Shown here piece by piece: positions 1-8,442 of a stretch of DNA of 64,000 bases. The stretch covers positions 7,951 to 71,950 of the forward strand of contig CBDFHU010000043.1 in assembly GCA_965247375.1 (NCBI GenBank), read 5' to 3'. Made by a program: the position numbers and the translations under genes. This DNA is from Arsenicibacter sp965247375 (GTDB taxonomy: Bacteria; Bacteroidota; Bacteroidia; Cytophagales; Spirosomataceae). The notes under the pieces were generated by a model. It did not search any database and had not been told where the DNA came from. It saw only the letters and a list, made by a program, of their open reading frames with translations. Numbering within the stretch: the stretch's first letter is position 1; each line of letters opens with the position of its first letter.

Positions 1-698
1 AATACATCGGCTTTCACAATTACCGCGGCAATGCCATGGCCGACTTTGAGGGGTATCCGGAGGGGTATTTCTATGGCCGCCGCCCAACGTCGGTATTTAT
101 TCCCAATTTCCGGAATGTCCATAAGCAGGATGCTGATTTCACCGGTAGCTACATGTCCTACTACGGTGCCAGCCGCGCGGGGTGGGGGCAGGGTTACGGC
201 AAGGACGGATTCGGAGCCGACTTCAAAGCGAGTATTACGAAACCGGGTGCCTGGAGTGTGTTCATGGGTATGCAGGGCGAGACTATTCCGAAAAAGACCA
301 ACCATGTCCGCCTAAGTAAGGAATTGGACCCTTTTGGGTTGCCGCAACTGATTACATCGATTGATTACGACGATAACGACCTCAGGCAGATAAAGGATTT
401 TATGACGCAGGCCGCCGAAATGCTCGAAAAAACAGGCTGCAAAAATATCCGTACGTACGACGATCACCGGAATCCGGGTCTCGACATTCACGAAATGGGT
501 GGCGTGCGGATGGGGCGCGATCCCAAAACGTCGCTACTGAACAAGTGGAGTCAGTTTCACACGGCTACGAATGTATTCGTGACCGACGGCGCAGGCATGG
601 CGACCATGGGTAACCAGAATCCGTCGATTACCTTTATGGCGCTCGCCGCCCGCGCTGCGAACTACGCCGTAGCCGAAATGAAGCGAAAGAATTTGTAA
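1..698 (+). CDS. GMC-family oxidoreductase, C-terminal part (5' truncated)
   Basis: The reading frame is open from base 3 at the window edge, so the N-terminal FAD-binding half lies outside. The visible 230 or so residues match the C-terminal GMC oxidoreductase domain. They include HEMGGVRMG, with the family's conserved active-site His region, and near the end VTDGAGMATMGNQNPSIT, with the second catalytic Asn and the FAD-contact segment. Such flavoproteins oxidise alcohols or sugars (glucose/choline type); in Bacteroidota they are usually paired with a gluconate-2-dehydrogenase-subunit-3-like protein, which would lie upstream. The substrate cannot be told from this part. Only the stop codon is certain. 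Confidence 0.88.
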   Translation, partial: YIGFHNYRGNAMADFEGYPEGYFYGRRPTSVFIPNFRNVHKQDADFTGSYMSYYGASRAGWGQGYGKDGFGADFKASITKPGAWSVFMGMQGETIPKKTNHVRLSKELDPFGLPQLITSIDYDDNDLRQIKDFMTQAAEMLEKTGCKNIRTYDDHRNPGLDIHEMGGVRMGRDPKTSLLNKWSQFHTATNVFVTDGAGMATMGNQNPSITFMALAARAANYAVAEMKRKNL

Positions 699-710
699 AA
701 CAAAACAGAC

Positions 711-1004
711 ATGCCCCTTTATCACATCACAACCGCCGCCTGGTGGGACACCTTTGCCGGACAGCCGCATTACCTGAGCCCGACCTTTGAGCAGGAAACG
801 TTTATTCATCTGAGTAAACCCGATCAGGTGGCCGGTGTACTGGAACGCTACTATGCCGGGCAGACGGGCTTACTGAAGCTGCATATTGATCCGGATAAGC
901 TGACGGCACCGCTCATCTACGAACCATCGACCAATCAGGAGCTGTTTCCGCACCTCTATGGCCCGCTGAACAAGGAGGCGATCGACCGCATTGAGGCTCT
1001 GTGA
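711..1004 (+). CDS. DUF952 domain-containing protein
   Basis: A 97-residue protein that begins MPLYHITTAAWWD and carries FIHLSKPDQV and LIYEPSTNQELFPHLYGPL, the hallmark motifs of the DUF952 family. Family members are small cytoplasmic proteins of about 100-115 residues with unknown biochemical role, and the size here is normal. The start lies 12 bases after the stop of the GMC oxidoreductase, so the two are probably cotranscribed. No catalytic function is assigned. Confidence 0.85.
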   Translation: MPLYHITTAAWWDTFAGQPHYLSPTFEQETFIHLSKPDQVAGVLERYYAGQTGLLKLHIDPDKLTAPLIYEPSTNQELFPHLYGPLNKEAIDRIEAL

Positions 1005-1057
1005 ACGATTTTGACAGATGGAGGGTTGTCTGAAAACGACAAAAAACAGTCCCCGTC

Positions 1058-1522
1058 ATGTCAACAACCCATCAGACCGTTAAGGAAGCGCTTTTTAATC
1101 AGTGTCAGGAGTATGTCCGGCAGCGGATCGATACCGCCCGCTCGGCGATGGAATCGGCGCAGGAGTCTGCTAACGAAGAATCCAAAAGCAGCGCAGGCGA
1201 TAAGTATGAAACCGGACGGGCTATGGCCCAGATTGAGCGCGACCGGCACGCACAGCTGCTGGCTGAAGCCCTGAAACTGGAACAGGACCTGCATCAGCTC
1301 GATATTGAGAAACCATCGGCGGTGGTGCGGGCCGGTAGCCTGGTTATTACCAGCCGTGGCCGGTTTTTCGTTGCGATCAGCGTCGGGAAACTGGTTATAA
1401 ATGGTGTGGATTATTTTGTGGTTTCGCCGGCTTCACCCATCGGGGCATTACTGATCGGTCATTGCGCGGGTGATACCGTCGTGTTCAATAAAATGACGTA
1501 TCAGCTTCAGGAGGTGCTGTAA
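1058..1522 (+). CDS. GreA/GreB-like elongation factor family protein
   Basis: A 154-residue protein. Residues 1-80 are charged and helical with a predicted coiled coil (ESANEESKSSAGDKYETGRA, then QIERDRHAQLL). The C-terminal half ends in a segment resembling the FKBP-like domain of GreA (SPIGALLIGHCAGDTVVF). Homologues in Cytophagales are often labelled 3-oxoacyl-ACP synthase, which the sequence does not support because no Cys-His-Asn active site is present. A role binding RNA polymerase is inferred only from the Gre-like architecture. It starts 53 bases after the DUF952 gene and may share its transcript. Confidence 0.7.
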   Translation: MSTTHQTVKEALFNQCQEYVRQRIDTARSAMESAQESANEESKSSAGDKYETGRAMAQIERDRHAQLLAEALKLEQDLHQLDIEKPSAVVRAGSLVITSRGRFFVAISVGKLVINGVDYFVVSPASPIGALLIGHCAGDTVVFNKMTYQLQEVL

Positions 1523-1524
1523 GG

Positions 1525-2427
1525 CTAGTTTTGTGCGGTCTGGTCATGATCCGGTCCGTCGGCCTGTTTGCTGCATGTAACGGTCAGGTTCATGGCCGTG
1601 GTCATACCGTTGAATTTCTTCCATTTATCCTGACTGCCGTATTTGTAATAATGCGTCGCAAAAGCAGGCATCTGCATCGGAACCCCCAGAAACGTGCCTT
1701 TTCCGGTGTTATCGACCCACTGGATGGCCACAATGACATTTTTCCGGGCAACGATATTATACGGCGTTAAGTCAACTTCAACCCATTTTTTGCCTTTTCC
1801 GGTAACGGGTACGTAGATATTCTGATCAATCAGCGGGTGCATATCGCCGGCATCGTACACATTCACACGGAAGGTAACCGATTCAAAGTTCGACATGATG
1901 TAGAACCTGTACTTTTCTAAGCGGCAGGACCCGTTCGGCGTGTTAAAAACACGGCCGATTTCGGCACCCAGATTCTGGCGGGGCTTTTCGCCGAGGGCAA
2001 AATTGGTGTGCATCCGGGTATCCGCTTTTTCGCTGCCGATGGTTTTTACCTTTGTGTCGCGGCTTGATATACGGACTTCATTGAGTAACTGCACTTGCTC
2101 GTCCATGACCAGTGGCTGGTTCTGTACGAGGCGCTGTTGCAGATCGGCAACGGTCAGGCTAATTGACCGGTAGCCGAGGATACTGAACCGGACTGAATCC
2201 TGTGTATCTACCTTGTCTGTCAGGTACAGCGTAAAGCGGCCTTGCTCATCGGCTACGGTTCCGACCGGCGTGTTGATAATGCCGATGCTGACGTAAGCCA
2301 GTGGCTGCTGATTCCGGTCGGTCAGACGACCCGATACACTACGGTTTTGAGTGGTCTGACCAACGGCGAAAAAAGTGGAAAAAATATAGGCAGAAAAAGC
2401 GATCAGTGAGAATTTTAAAAGGCTCAT
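1525..2427 (-). CDS. Secreted carboxypeptidase-like regulatory domain protein
   Basis: A 300-residue protein. Residues 1-23 form a signal peptide ending near FFAVGQ. Residues 28-110 are a CarboxypepD_reg-like beta-sandwich (VSGRLTDRNQQPLAYVSIGI, then GTVADEQGRFTL), the module found at the N-terminus of SusC/TonB-dependent receptors. The remaining 190 residues resemble the uncharacterised extracellular domain that often follows it, and no TonB plug or barrel is present. It is probably periplasmic or surface exposed. It converges on the GreA-like gene with only two bases between stop codons and is divergent from the LytTR gene. Confidence 0.78.
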   Translation of the reverse strand: MSLLKFSLIAFSAYIFSTFFAVGQTTQNRSVSGRLTDRNQQPLAYVSIGIINTPVGTVADEQGRFTLYLTDKVDTQDSVRFSILGYRSISLTVADLQQRLVQNQPLVMDEQVQLLNEVRISSRDTKVKTIGSEKADTRMHTNFALGEKPRQNLGAEIGRVFNTPNGSCRLEKYRFYIMSNFESVTFRVNVYDAGDMHPLIDQNIYVPVTGKGKKWVEVDLTPYNIVARKNVIVAIQWVDNTGKGTFLGVPMQMPAFATHYYKYGSQDKWKKFNGMTTAMNLTVTCSKQADGPDHDQTAQN

Positions 2428-2548
2428 GGCTGAATGTGTTTAGCGTGCTGATTGCCGGAACTGTGCGTCACCGACAATGCAAACGTACACCGGCGCCGGA
2501 GCGTGATGCAAGCCGCCCGGACCGGGATAAGGACTTTCACGACTCAAA

Positions 2549-2609
2549 TACGGGCAATTGCGCCGCTCCCAAACCTGAAATGCCCGTAAACTTGCCTGAA
2601 ATACGGGTA
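2549..2609 (+). promoter_or_regulatory. Candidate operator: inverted TACGGGCA/TGCCCGTA with a third half-site
   Basis: TACGGGCA at 2549-2556 is matched by its perfect reverse complement TGCCCGTA at 2581-2588, and a third near-copy TACGGGTA lies at 2602-2609, inside the spacer of the promoter at 2592-2622. The segments CCTGAAAT at 2573-2580 and 2595-2602 are also directly repeated. The arrangement suggests a protein-binding site for the downstream LytTR regulator or another factor. This is inference from position and symmetry only. Confidence 0.4.
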
Positions 2610-2622
2610 GATTTTACCTTTG
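2592..2622 (+). promoter_or_regulatory. Bacteroidetes-type promoter, probably leaderless
   Basis: TTG at 2592-2594 is followed after 20 bases by TACCTTTG at 2615-2622, which matches the Bacteroidetes -33/-7 consensus (TTG, about 20 bases, TAnnTTTG). The ATG of the LytTR gene is at 2627, so transcription would begin at or within a base or two of the start codon, predicting a leaderless mRNA. Confidence 0.6.
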
Positions 2623-2626
2623 AATC

Positions 2627-3562
2627 ATGACCGGATACCCATCACTTCACCTGACTTTTCGCGTCAAACGGCAATGGCGCGCCTTTCTGATCACTACGTT
2701 GGTTGGTATCGTGCTGTACCAGTTTATGACGTTGCAGCGGGGGGATGGGGGCGAGTTCGGACCGCTGACCCGGGGCAATGTGCTGCACTACCTGAAAATG
2801 CTCTTCGGCTACTATTACCTGTTCGAACTGATTTCCGTCTTTATTTTTGTCCGGCTGGCGATTCTGTTCGTGCGGCTGATACAGCCGGGGCCGCTGGTGC
2901 TTTCGGCTTCGTCGGTAATCTGGTATGAGCTGAAGTTTCTGCTTTTTATCTGCCTGTCCATTCCGGTTTTCGGGCCGGTTACCAACACGTTGCGCTACCT
3001 GGCGATTTTTTATCCGGATTATGTCCTGAATAACTGGTTTCCGGAATATGTATTTACGGGCCGCATGTTTGCCAATTACTTTTTGCCGTTTCTGGTGTTT
3101 GGCTACGGTTTCCTGAACCTGAATCTGTTTCTGGATTACAACGACTGGCAAAAACAGCACTTGGCTCACCCGGAAACACCGGTGCCCGATGCCTTACCGG
3201 TAACTGAGCAAAAGCCTGAACCCGTTTACCTGATGCAGCTCGAAGCGTCAGATGAGGAAGGAGAAACGCTGCTTCCGGCCGGCGATGTGATGTATTTCGA
3301 AGTGGAGCAGAAAACATACTTTGCCTACACGAAGGGCCAGACCTATTCCATCCGCAAAACACTGACTGAGCTCGAAGCGGAACTAAACCCGCAGCAGTTT
3401 TACCGGATTAACCGGTCGGTGATTGCCAACATCCGGTTTGTGAAGAACTATTCGTACTGGGAGAACGACAAATACATCGTCCGGCTGACGGACAACAAAA
3501 CTGAGTTTATCATGCAGCGTACCCGCCTGAAAGGGCTCAAAGAGCGCCTGGGTACCGCCTGA
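2627..3562 (+). CDS. Membrane-anchored LytTR transcriptional regulator
   Basis: A 311-residue protein. The first 160 residues contain about four hydrophobic helices (around 18-38, 58-80, 92-118 and 138-158). A linker follows, then a LytTR DNA-binding domain at about 215-308, seen in DVMYFEVEQKTYFAYT, FYRINRSVIANIRFV and the terminal TRLKGLKERL. There is no receiver domain, so this is a one-component, membrane-tethered regulator as is common in Bacteroidota. The signal it senses is unknown. Start ATG 2627 fits the promoter just upstream. A candidate operator in the promoter suggests autoregulation. The esterase gene converges on it with six bases between stops. Confidence 0.85.
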   Translation: MTGYPSLHLTFRVKRQWRAFLITTLVGIVLYQFMTLQRGDGGEFGPLTRGNVLHYLKMLFGYYYLFELISVFIFVRLAILFVRLIQPGPLVLSASSVIWYELKFLLFICLSIPVFGPVTNTLRYLAIFYPDYVLNNWFPEYVFTGRMFANYFLPFLVFGYGFLNLNLFLDYNDWQKQHLAHPETPVPDALPVTEQKPEPVYLMQLEASDEEGETLLPAGDVMYFEVEQKTYFAYTKGQTYSIRKTLTELEAELNPQQFYRINRSVIANIRFVKNYSYWENDKYIVRLTDNKTEFIMQRTRLKGLKERLGTA

Positions 3563-3568
3563 GTCCGC

Positions 3569-4384
3569 TTATTTTTTCTTCTTTTTATGACCGAATAACC
3601 ACGACATGAAATCCGGTTCGGCAAAGGCGTTGTCCCAGCTGTTGTGTTGTACGTCGAGATATTCCGAATACTGTACATCGGCGCCGAGTGACTGTAGTTT
3701 GGCCACCATTTCCCGCGAATGCCGTGGTGCGACCACGTTGTCCTTATCGCCGTGGAAAACCCAGACCGGCACCCGTTTGGCAAATTTCTCACAATAAGTG
3801 GTATCGCCACCCCCGCAGATCGGTGCGGCGGCCGCAAAGACTTTCGGATAACGGGAAATCAGCTCGAAGGTCCCCATGCCACCCATCGACAGGCCCGTGA
3901 TATACAACCTTGATTTGTCGATCCGTTTGTCACGTGCCATCTTTTTTACCAGTGAACGGGCGGCCTTAAGCGGCCACGGTATCGGACGGTGATAATCGAA
4001 TTGCAAATCGAGTGGTGACTTGTTACGGTCAATTTTAACCGATGCCCAGTAACTGTCGGCCGGGCATTGCGGGAAAACAACGACTGCCGGGAAATCAGTC
4101 CGGTTGCGCTCCTGCAAAAACAGCTTTCCGCCGTGTGTCAGTTGTTTCTCGTTGTCGTTGCCGCGCTCGCCGGCGCCGTGCAGTACCAGTACCAGCGGAT
4201 ATTTCTGCTTTTGCTTACCTGATGCCTCTGCATAGCCTTTCGGATAAAGGATACGATACGGCAATTCCTTACCCCCTTTTGCCTTGAAGACCCCTTTTTC
4301 ATACACATCAACGGATTGTGCCAGGCCGGAGAATGTTGTAAACCAGAACAGCAGACAAAGAAACAGGGCAGCAGGGTTTTTCAT
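3569..4384 (-). CDS. Secreted esterase (carboxylesterase/prolyl oligopeptidase-like alpha/beta hydrolase)
   Basis: A 271-residue protein when started at the Met that opens a signal peptide (MKNPAALFLCLLFW, cleavage near GLAQS); an upstream in-frame Met adds 11 polar residues and is less likely. The serine-hydrolase triad is visible: nucleophile elbow GLSMGGMG, acid in HGDKDNVV, and His in VQHNSWDNAF. HGAGERG provides the oxyanion hole. This matches the PHB-depolymerase/phospholipase-carboxylesterase group, which in Bacteroidota often removes acyl or feruloyl groups from polysaccharides. The neighbouring GH43 gene makes a plant-polysaccharide role plausible, but the substrate is unproven. The C-terminus is a lysine tail. 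Confidence 0.82.
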   Translation of the reverse strand: MKNPAALFLCLLFWFTTFSGLAQSVDVYEKGVFKAKGGKELPYRILYPKGYAEASGKQKQKYPLVLVLHGAGERGNDNEKQLTHGGKLFLQERNRTDFPAVVVFPQCPADSYWASVKIDRNKSPLDLQFDYHRPIPWPLKAARSLVKKMARDKRIDKSRLYITGLSMGGMGTFELISRYPKVFAAAAPICGGGDTTYCEKFAKRVPVWVFHGDKDNVVAPRHSREMVAKLQSLGADVQYSEYLDVQHNSWDNAFAEPDFMSWLFGHKKKKK

Positions 4385-4582
4385 AAGCAGACAGCAGTCT
4401 TGTGATTGCGCCTGCAATACTACAAGGAATTAAGATAGGTGTCCAGAAAAGCCCGGTAAAATGAGCGTAAACGCTTTTGCGCAGAGTTTGCATATTGAAA
4501 GCAAAATTTGCTGTTTATTTGTGGTGAAACCCGTTCTTTTTCGTTAAACGCAGTTATCTGGCTGCAATATGTTTTACAACAC

Positions 4583-5566
4583 ATGACTAAATTTTTCTTT
4601 TCGCTGGCCCTTCTGGTGATGAGTACGCAGGTATTCGCGCAGCAGAAAACGGACAAAAAGACCTCGGGCAACCCGATTTTCCCGGGCTGGTATGCCGATC
4701 CTGAAGGTGTCATTTTCGACAAAAAATACTGGGTATACCCGACCTATTCCGCCCCGTATAACCAGCAGGTGTTTATGGATGCCTTTTCGTCACCGGACCT
4801 GATCACCTGGACAAAGCACAGCCGCATTGTTGACACAACCTCAATTAAATGGGCCAAACGGGCCATGTGGGCACCGGCCATTATTCAGAAAGGGAAGAAA
4901 TACTACCTTTTCTTTGCCGCCAACGATATTCAGAGTGATAAGGAAGCGGGCGGTATCGGCGTAGCCGTGGCCGATAATCCGGCGGGACCGTTCAAGGATC
5001 TGCTCGGTAAGCCGTTGATTGACAAATTTCATAATGGCGCGCAGCCGATCGACCAGTTTGTGTTCAAGGACAAAGACGGCCAGTATTACATGATGTACGG
5101 TGGCTGGCGGCATTGCAACATCGTCCGGCTGAAAGACGATTTTACGGGTATTCTGCCCTTTCCGGACGGAACAACCTTCCGCGAGATTACACCGAAAGGC
5201 TATGTAGAAGGGCCGTTTATGTTCATGCGGAATAATAAATACTACTTTATGTGGTCGGAAGGTGGCTGGACGGGGCCGAATTATTCCGTAGCCTATGCGG
5301 TTTCCGATTCGCCGTTCGGGCCGTTTGAGCGGGTGGGTAAAATTCTGCAACAGGACCCGGCCGTAGCCAGAGGTGCCGGACATCATTCCGTGATTCAGGT
5401 GCCGGGCAAAGATGAATGGTACATTGTGTATCACCGCCGCCCGTTGTCTGAAACAGACGGCAATCACCGCGAAACCTGCATTGACCGCATGGAATTCGAC
5501 GAAAACGGAGCGATCAAACCGGTGAAAATCACGTTTGAAGGCGTTCCGCCGCGCAAATTGCGGTAA
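4583..5566 (+). CDS. Glycoside hydrolase family 43 protein
   Basis: A 327-residue secreted protein starting at MTKFFFSLALLVMSTQ, a signal peptide cut after VFA. Upstream in-frame codons would bury this peptide. The five-bladed propeller of GH43 is recognisable: NPIFPGWYADPEGVIFD near the N-terminus carries the catalytic-base Asp, WAPAI lies in blade two, QPIDQFVFKDKDGQYYMMYG supplies the pKa-modulating Asp, and GYVEGPFMF supplies the general-acid Glu. Family activities are alpha-L-arabinofuranosidase, beta-xylosidase or related. It is divergent from the esterase and followed by a strong bidirectional terminator. Confidence 0.88.
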   Translation: MTKFFFSLALLVMSTQVFAQQKTDKKTSGNPIFPGWYADPEGVIFDKKYWVYPTYSAPYNQQVFMDAFSSPDLITWTKHSRIVDTTSIKWAKRAMWAPAIIQKGKKYYLFFAANDIQSDKEAGGIGVAVADNPAGPFKDLLGKPLIDKFHNGAQPIDQFVFKDKDGQYYMMYGGWRHCNIVRLKDDFTGILPFPDGTTFREITPKGYVEGPFMFMRNNKYYFMWSEGGWTGPNYSVAYAVSDSPFGPFERVGKILQQDPAVARGAGHHSVIQVPGKDEWYIVYHRRPLSETDGNHRETCIDRMEFDENGAIKPVKITFEGVPPRKLR

Positions 5567-5588
5567 AACCGGTCTATAACCATCACCT

Positions 5589-5626
5589 AAAAAACGGCTG
5601 TGGCATATCGCCACGGCCGTTTTTTA
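5589..5626. terminator. Bidirectional intrinsic terminator
   Basis: AAAACGGC-T-GTGGC pairs with GCCAC-G-GCCGTTTT across a short ATATC loop, with a T run on either strand. It lies between the convergent GH43 and DUF4097 genes. Confidence 0.85.
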
Positions 5627-5641
5627 TGGATAATCGCCGGT

Positions 5642-6346
5642 TCAGCGGCCACGCCGCAGGTACACGTTATTGCTGATGGATTCCAGATGAACATCAGGCC
5701 CGCCACCATTTACCGTTCCTTTCAGTAGATACCCGACCATCGCATGCTTTTCCCGTTTGCCGGTAAACGCGATATCCAGATCGGTATATACTTCACCGGT
5801 GATGGTCTTCATCGCCAGATTGGCCCCCTGCTTTCCCGGCCAGCTGAAGTCGATGAAACCGCTGATCGACTTGGCAAAGACCGGTGCGCCCGTTGAGCCC
5901 TGAATATCAATATTGCCGCTGATGGTTTCGATGTTGAGCTTTGCCTGTTTCGGCAGGTAAACCACATAATTGATGTTGCTGCACACAAAATAGGTCTGGC
6001 CGTTTATGCTGGTACTCCATTCGTGTTTACTGTCCGGACAATCTTCGGCTTTGCCGTTTTTCAGCATGTCTTTGTCGAAGTCGGTTTTAAGGCCAATCTC
6101 GCCGGAGGTGGTAGTTGTACTGACCAGCAGTGCGTCGTTCAGGCGGTTGCTGTTGATGGTGACCGATATTTTGACCGATACCTGATTGCTGTCCCAATAG
6201 CGGACGACAATGCTGTCGGCAAACCGGAGATTCAGGTTGACAAGCTGCCCGTTTGCGTAAGGAAGCTTTTTTTCGATCACCTTCTGGGCATAAAGTGGGT
6301 TGATACCAACGAACAACAGAAGGATAAGGAAAAGGTGCGTTTTCAT
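5642..6346 (-). CDS. DUF4097-type secreted beta-helix protein (second copy)
   Basis: A 234-residue protein with a signal peptide (MKTHLFLILLLFVGI, cleaved near YAQ). The body repeats short beta strands such as KLNIETISGNIDIQGSTG and AMKTITGEVYTDLDIAF, the repetitive DUF4097/putative-adhesin signature that folds as a beta solenoid. The molecular role of the family is unknown. It is the last gene of a sigma/anti-sigma operon and starts 18 bases after the stop of its paralogue. It ends in NNVYLRRGR, similar to the paralogue's SNIYVRKQK. Confidence 0.82.
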   Translation of the reverse strand: MKTHLFLILLLFVGINPLYAQKVIEKKLPYANGQLVNLNLRFADSIVVRYWDSNQVSVKISVTINSNRLNDALLVSTTTTSGEIGLKTDFDKDMLKNGKAEDCPDSKHEWSTSINGQTYFVCSNINYVVYLPKQAKLNIETISGNIDIQGSTGAPVFAKSISGFIDFSWPGKQGANLAMKTITGEVYTDLDIAFTGKREKHAMVGYLLKGTVNGGGPDVHLESISNNVYLRRGR

Positions 6347-6364
6347 GGGATTGAGCAGGAAGAG

Positions 6365-7141
6365 TTATTTCTGTTTCCGGACGTAAATGTTGCTGCTGAT
6401 CGTCTTCAACTGCATTTCGACACCGCCACCGTTGAGGGTGCCGTTGATGTTGTTGCCACCGGCTACTTTAGGCAAACCGTCTTTACCGCCGTTTTTCATG
6501 CCCAGATCAAAATCGGTGTACATTTCACCGTTGATTGACCGGAGTTTCAGGTTGCTTTTCGTGCTTGACGGCAGCGTCACGTCGATTTCCCCGCTGATGG
6601 TCGAGAGCGCCGAGGGTTTTTCCTGATTCAGGGCCGAGTATACCACGCGGATTTCGCCGCTTGTACTGTTAGCTACCACCGGCCCGGTTACGTTGTTGAG
6701 TTCGATGTCGCCGTTTTTGGTCTTGATTTCCAGATCGCCGTCGAAATTATTGACGATGATGTTGCTGCCGCCCATCCAGCTCATTTGCTCATACATCACC
6801 GTTGCCTTTTTAGGAATACGGATGGTTACGGGCTGTGAACTCCGCGATGCCTTTTCAATTTTGAGGTTACCGTTTTCCTGGGTGACGGCCAGCCCCAGCC
6901 CCGTATTATCGACGGCCGAGTTATATAACGGTTTCAGCCCTTTGGCCCGCTCGGGCGGGCTATCGGTCTTACCGCCCGAAATAATGACTTCGTCACCGTT
7001 ATGGCCTTCGATTTTGACGTTGCTGTTATCCATCTCAATCAGGACTTTCTGGTCTTTGCCCAGTTTGGTTTTGTAATCCTGAGCAAACAGATTCCCGGCA
7101 CACCACAGCAGGGCGGTGCTCAATAGCATTAGCTTTTTCAT
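6365..7141 (-). CDS. DUF4097-type secreted beta-helix protein (first copy)
   Basis: A 258-residue protein with a signal peptide (MKKLMLLSTALLWCAGNLFA). Repeated strand-turn units (DLEIKTKNGDIELNNVTG, VVANSTSGEIRVVYS, STISGEIDVTLPSS, LRSINGEMYTDFDL) show the DUF4097 solenoid. It shares the VYTDLD/MYTDFD strand and the C-terminal end with the following gene, so the two are tandem duplicates. It is cotranscribed with the upstream HEAT-repeat and ECF sigma genes, so it is a likely output or target of that cell-envelope signalling unit. The molecular function is unknown. Confidence 0.82.
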   Translation of the reverse strand: MKKLMLLSTALLWCAGNLFAQDYKTKLGKDQKVLIEMDNSNVKIEGHNGDEVIISGGKTDSPPERAKGLKPLYNSAVDNTGLGLAVTQENGNLKIEKASRSSQPVTIRIPKKATVMYEQMSWMGGSNIIVNNFDGDLEIKTKNGDIELNNVTGPVVANSTSGEIRVVYSALNQEKPSALSTISGEIDVTLPSSTKSNLKLRSINGEMYTDFDLGMKNGGKDGLPKVAGGNNINGTLNGGGVEMQLKTISSNIYVRKQK

Positions 7142-7172
7142 TAGTTTTTGTATTTGAGGTAATTGACTTGTA

Positions 7173-7940
7173 TTAAGAGGCAGAATTTACAGTTTGACGA
7201 CTCAGCCGGCTGACACCTTCTTCGGCTTTTTGCCGGACAACATCGATGGTTTGTTTATTGTGGGCCAGTTGCTGCATGGCATTCATCGCCCGTTTTTCCT
7301 TGATGGCAACCAGCAGCTCAATCAACGTAATCTGAACATTGGCGTCGGTCTGCGATTTCAGCGACTGGATGAGCGCTTCCCGTACGCCCGGTTCGTTCTC
7401 GAAACTAACCAGTGCCTGACAGGCTGCCAGCCGGACGTTGACGTTGTCGTCGGCATTCATCGTATTGATGAGCAGCTGCGTAATGTCTTCGTTTACCTGC
7501 GGCAGCTCCGTACACTGATTTACGGCCAGAATCCGGTCACTGGCCGACGTATTGGCCTGTTGGGTTACCGCCAGTATATTTTTGATTTCGGCCGTCTGCC
7601 CGTTGTTAGCTATTACCTCAGACGATGGGCCGGCATAATACCGTCCGGCGGCAAACCCCAGCAGGAGCAGGGCAAAACCGGCGGCAATCCGCATGCTCCA
7701 GCCGCCAATCCGGTGCACAAAATCGTTTTTGTTCAGCTTTGCGGCAATCCGCGTGCTGAACCCGAGTGACGGGTGCTCGGTCCGGGCATCGGTCGCGTAG
7801 CGGAAAAGCCCCGCGTCCGGTGTTTGCTGAGGGGTTGGCTTGCCGGTGGCAAAATACTGTTTCAGCAGTTGCTCCTCCTCCAGCGTCGTTTCTCCTTCGT
7901 AGTATCTGGCTAAAAGCGCCTCAATATCCTGATGATTCAT
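7173..7940 (-). CDS. Single-pass membrane HEAT-repeat protein, putative anti-sigma factor
   Basis: A 255-residue protein. The start is the Met of MNHQDIEALLARYYEGETT, which overlaps the 3' end of the sigma gene by 20 bases. The N-terminal 90 residues are cytoplasmic and resemble the EGETTLEEEQLL segment common at the start of Bacteroidetes anti-sigma partners. One membrane helix lies near 83-103 (MRIAAGFALLLLGFAAGRYY). The periplasmic part has HEAT-like helical repeats (VNVRLAACQALVSFENE, ANVQITLIELLVAIKE, IDVVRQKAEEGVSRL). Position and topology argue for control of the adjacent ECF sigma factor, which is inference. It precedes two DUF4097 genes by 31 bases. Confidence 0.75.
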   Translation of the reverse strand: MNHQDIEALLARYYEGETTLEEEQLLKQYFATGKPTPQQTPDAGLFRYATDARTEHPSLGFSTRIAAKLNKNDFVHRIGGWSMRIAAGFALLLLGFAAGRYYAGPSSEVIANNGQTAEIKNILAVTQQANTSASDRILAVNQCTELPQVNEDITQLLINTMNADDNVNVRLAACQALVSFENEPGVREALIQSLKSQTDANVQITLIELLVAIKEKRAMNAMQQLAHNKQTIDVVRQKAEEGVSRLSRQTVNSAS

Positions 7941-8442
7941 AGTTAAGAACTTTAGTATAGCTGTCGCGGACGGATTTGCGGGCCCGTGACAAGGCCACAC
8001 GAATATTGTTAATCGACATGCCGGTCACTTGCTCAATCTCCTCAAACGAATACTCTTCCACGTCGCGCAAGTGCAGAATCAGCCGCTGCTGTTCCGGCAA
8101 CTCCTGAATCAGCCGCCGGACTACTGCCACCGTATCGGCTGACTCCGTAACCTGATGGGGCGTCCCGACGTGTGTCTGCATCAGGCTTAGGTCAGCATCG
8201 TCTGTGCGGCGGGAGTACCCGTGCGATTTCAGTTTGTCCAGACACAGGTTACGGGTCATCTGAACTGCCATGGCCTCTACACTATGGTACTGATCCAGCT
8301 GCTGCCGGTTGGTCCACAGTTTCAGTAAAACATCCTGCAGGGTGTCTTCGGCTTCTTCGCGGTTCCGCAGAAAAAGCTTTGCCAGCCGGAAAAGCCGGCC
8401 CTGTACGGGAAGTATTTGTTGTTTAAAGGTTTGCAGGTCCAT
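7921..8442 (-). CDS. ECF-type RNA polymerase sigma factor (sigma-70 family)
   Basis: A 173-residue protein starting at MDLQTFKQQILPVQGRL. Region 2 is visible (LAKLFLRNREEAEDTLQDVLLKLW) and region 4 follows (ELPEQQRLILHLRDVEEYSF, then IEQVTGMSINNIRVALSRAR), with the usual helix-turn-helix. An in-frame Met ten codons upstream is possible but adds a hydrophobic, unrelated stretch. It is the first gene of a four-gene operon with a HEAT-repeat membrane protein and two DUF4097 proteins. The operon may be autoregulated, as is common for ECF factors. Confidence 0.9.
   Translation of the reverse strand: MDLQTFKQQILPVQGRLFRLAKLFLRNREEAEDTLQDVLLKLWTNRQQLDQYHSVEAMAVQMTRNLCLDKLKSHGYSRRTDDADLSLMQTHVGTPHQVTESADTVAVVRRLIQELPEQQRLILHLRDVEEYSFEEIEQVTGMSINNIRVALSRARKSVRDSYTKVLNYESSGY

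Noticed and set aside
2642..3169. A 175-codon minus-strand frame inside the LytTR gene
   Set aside because: It is antisense to hydrophobic helices and made of Gln/Arg/His-rich sequence, typical of a shadow frame.
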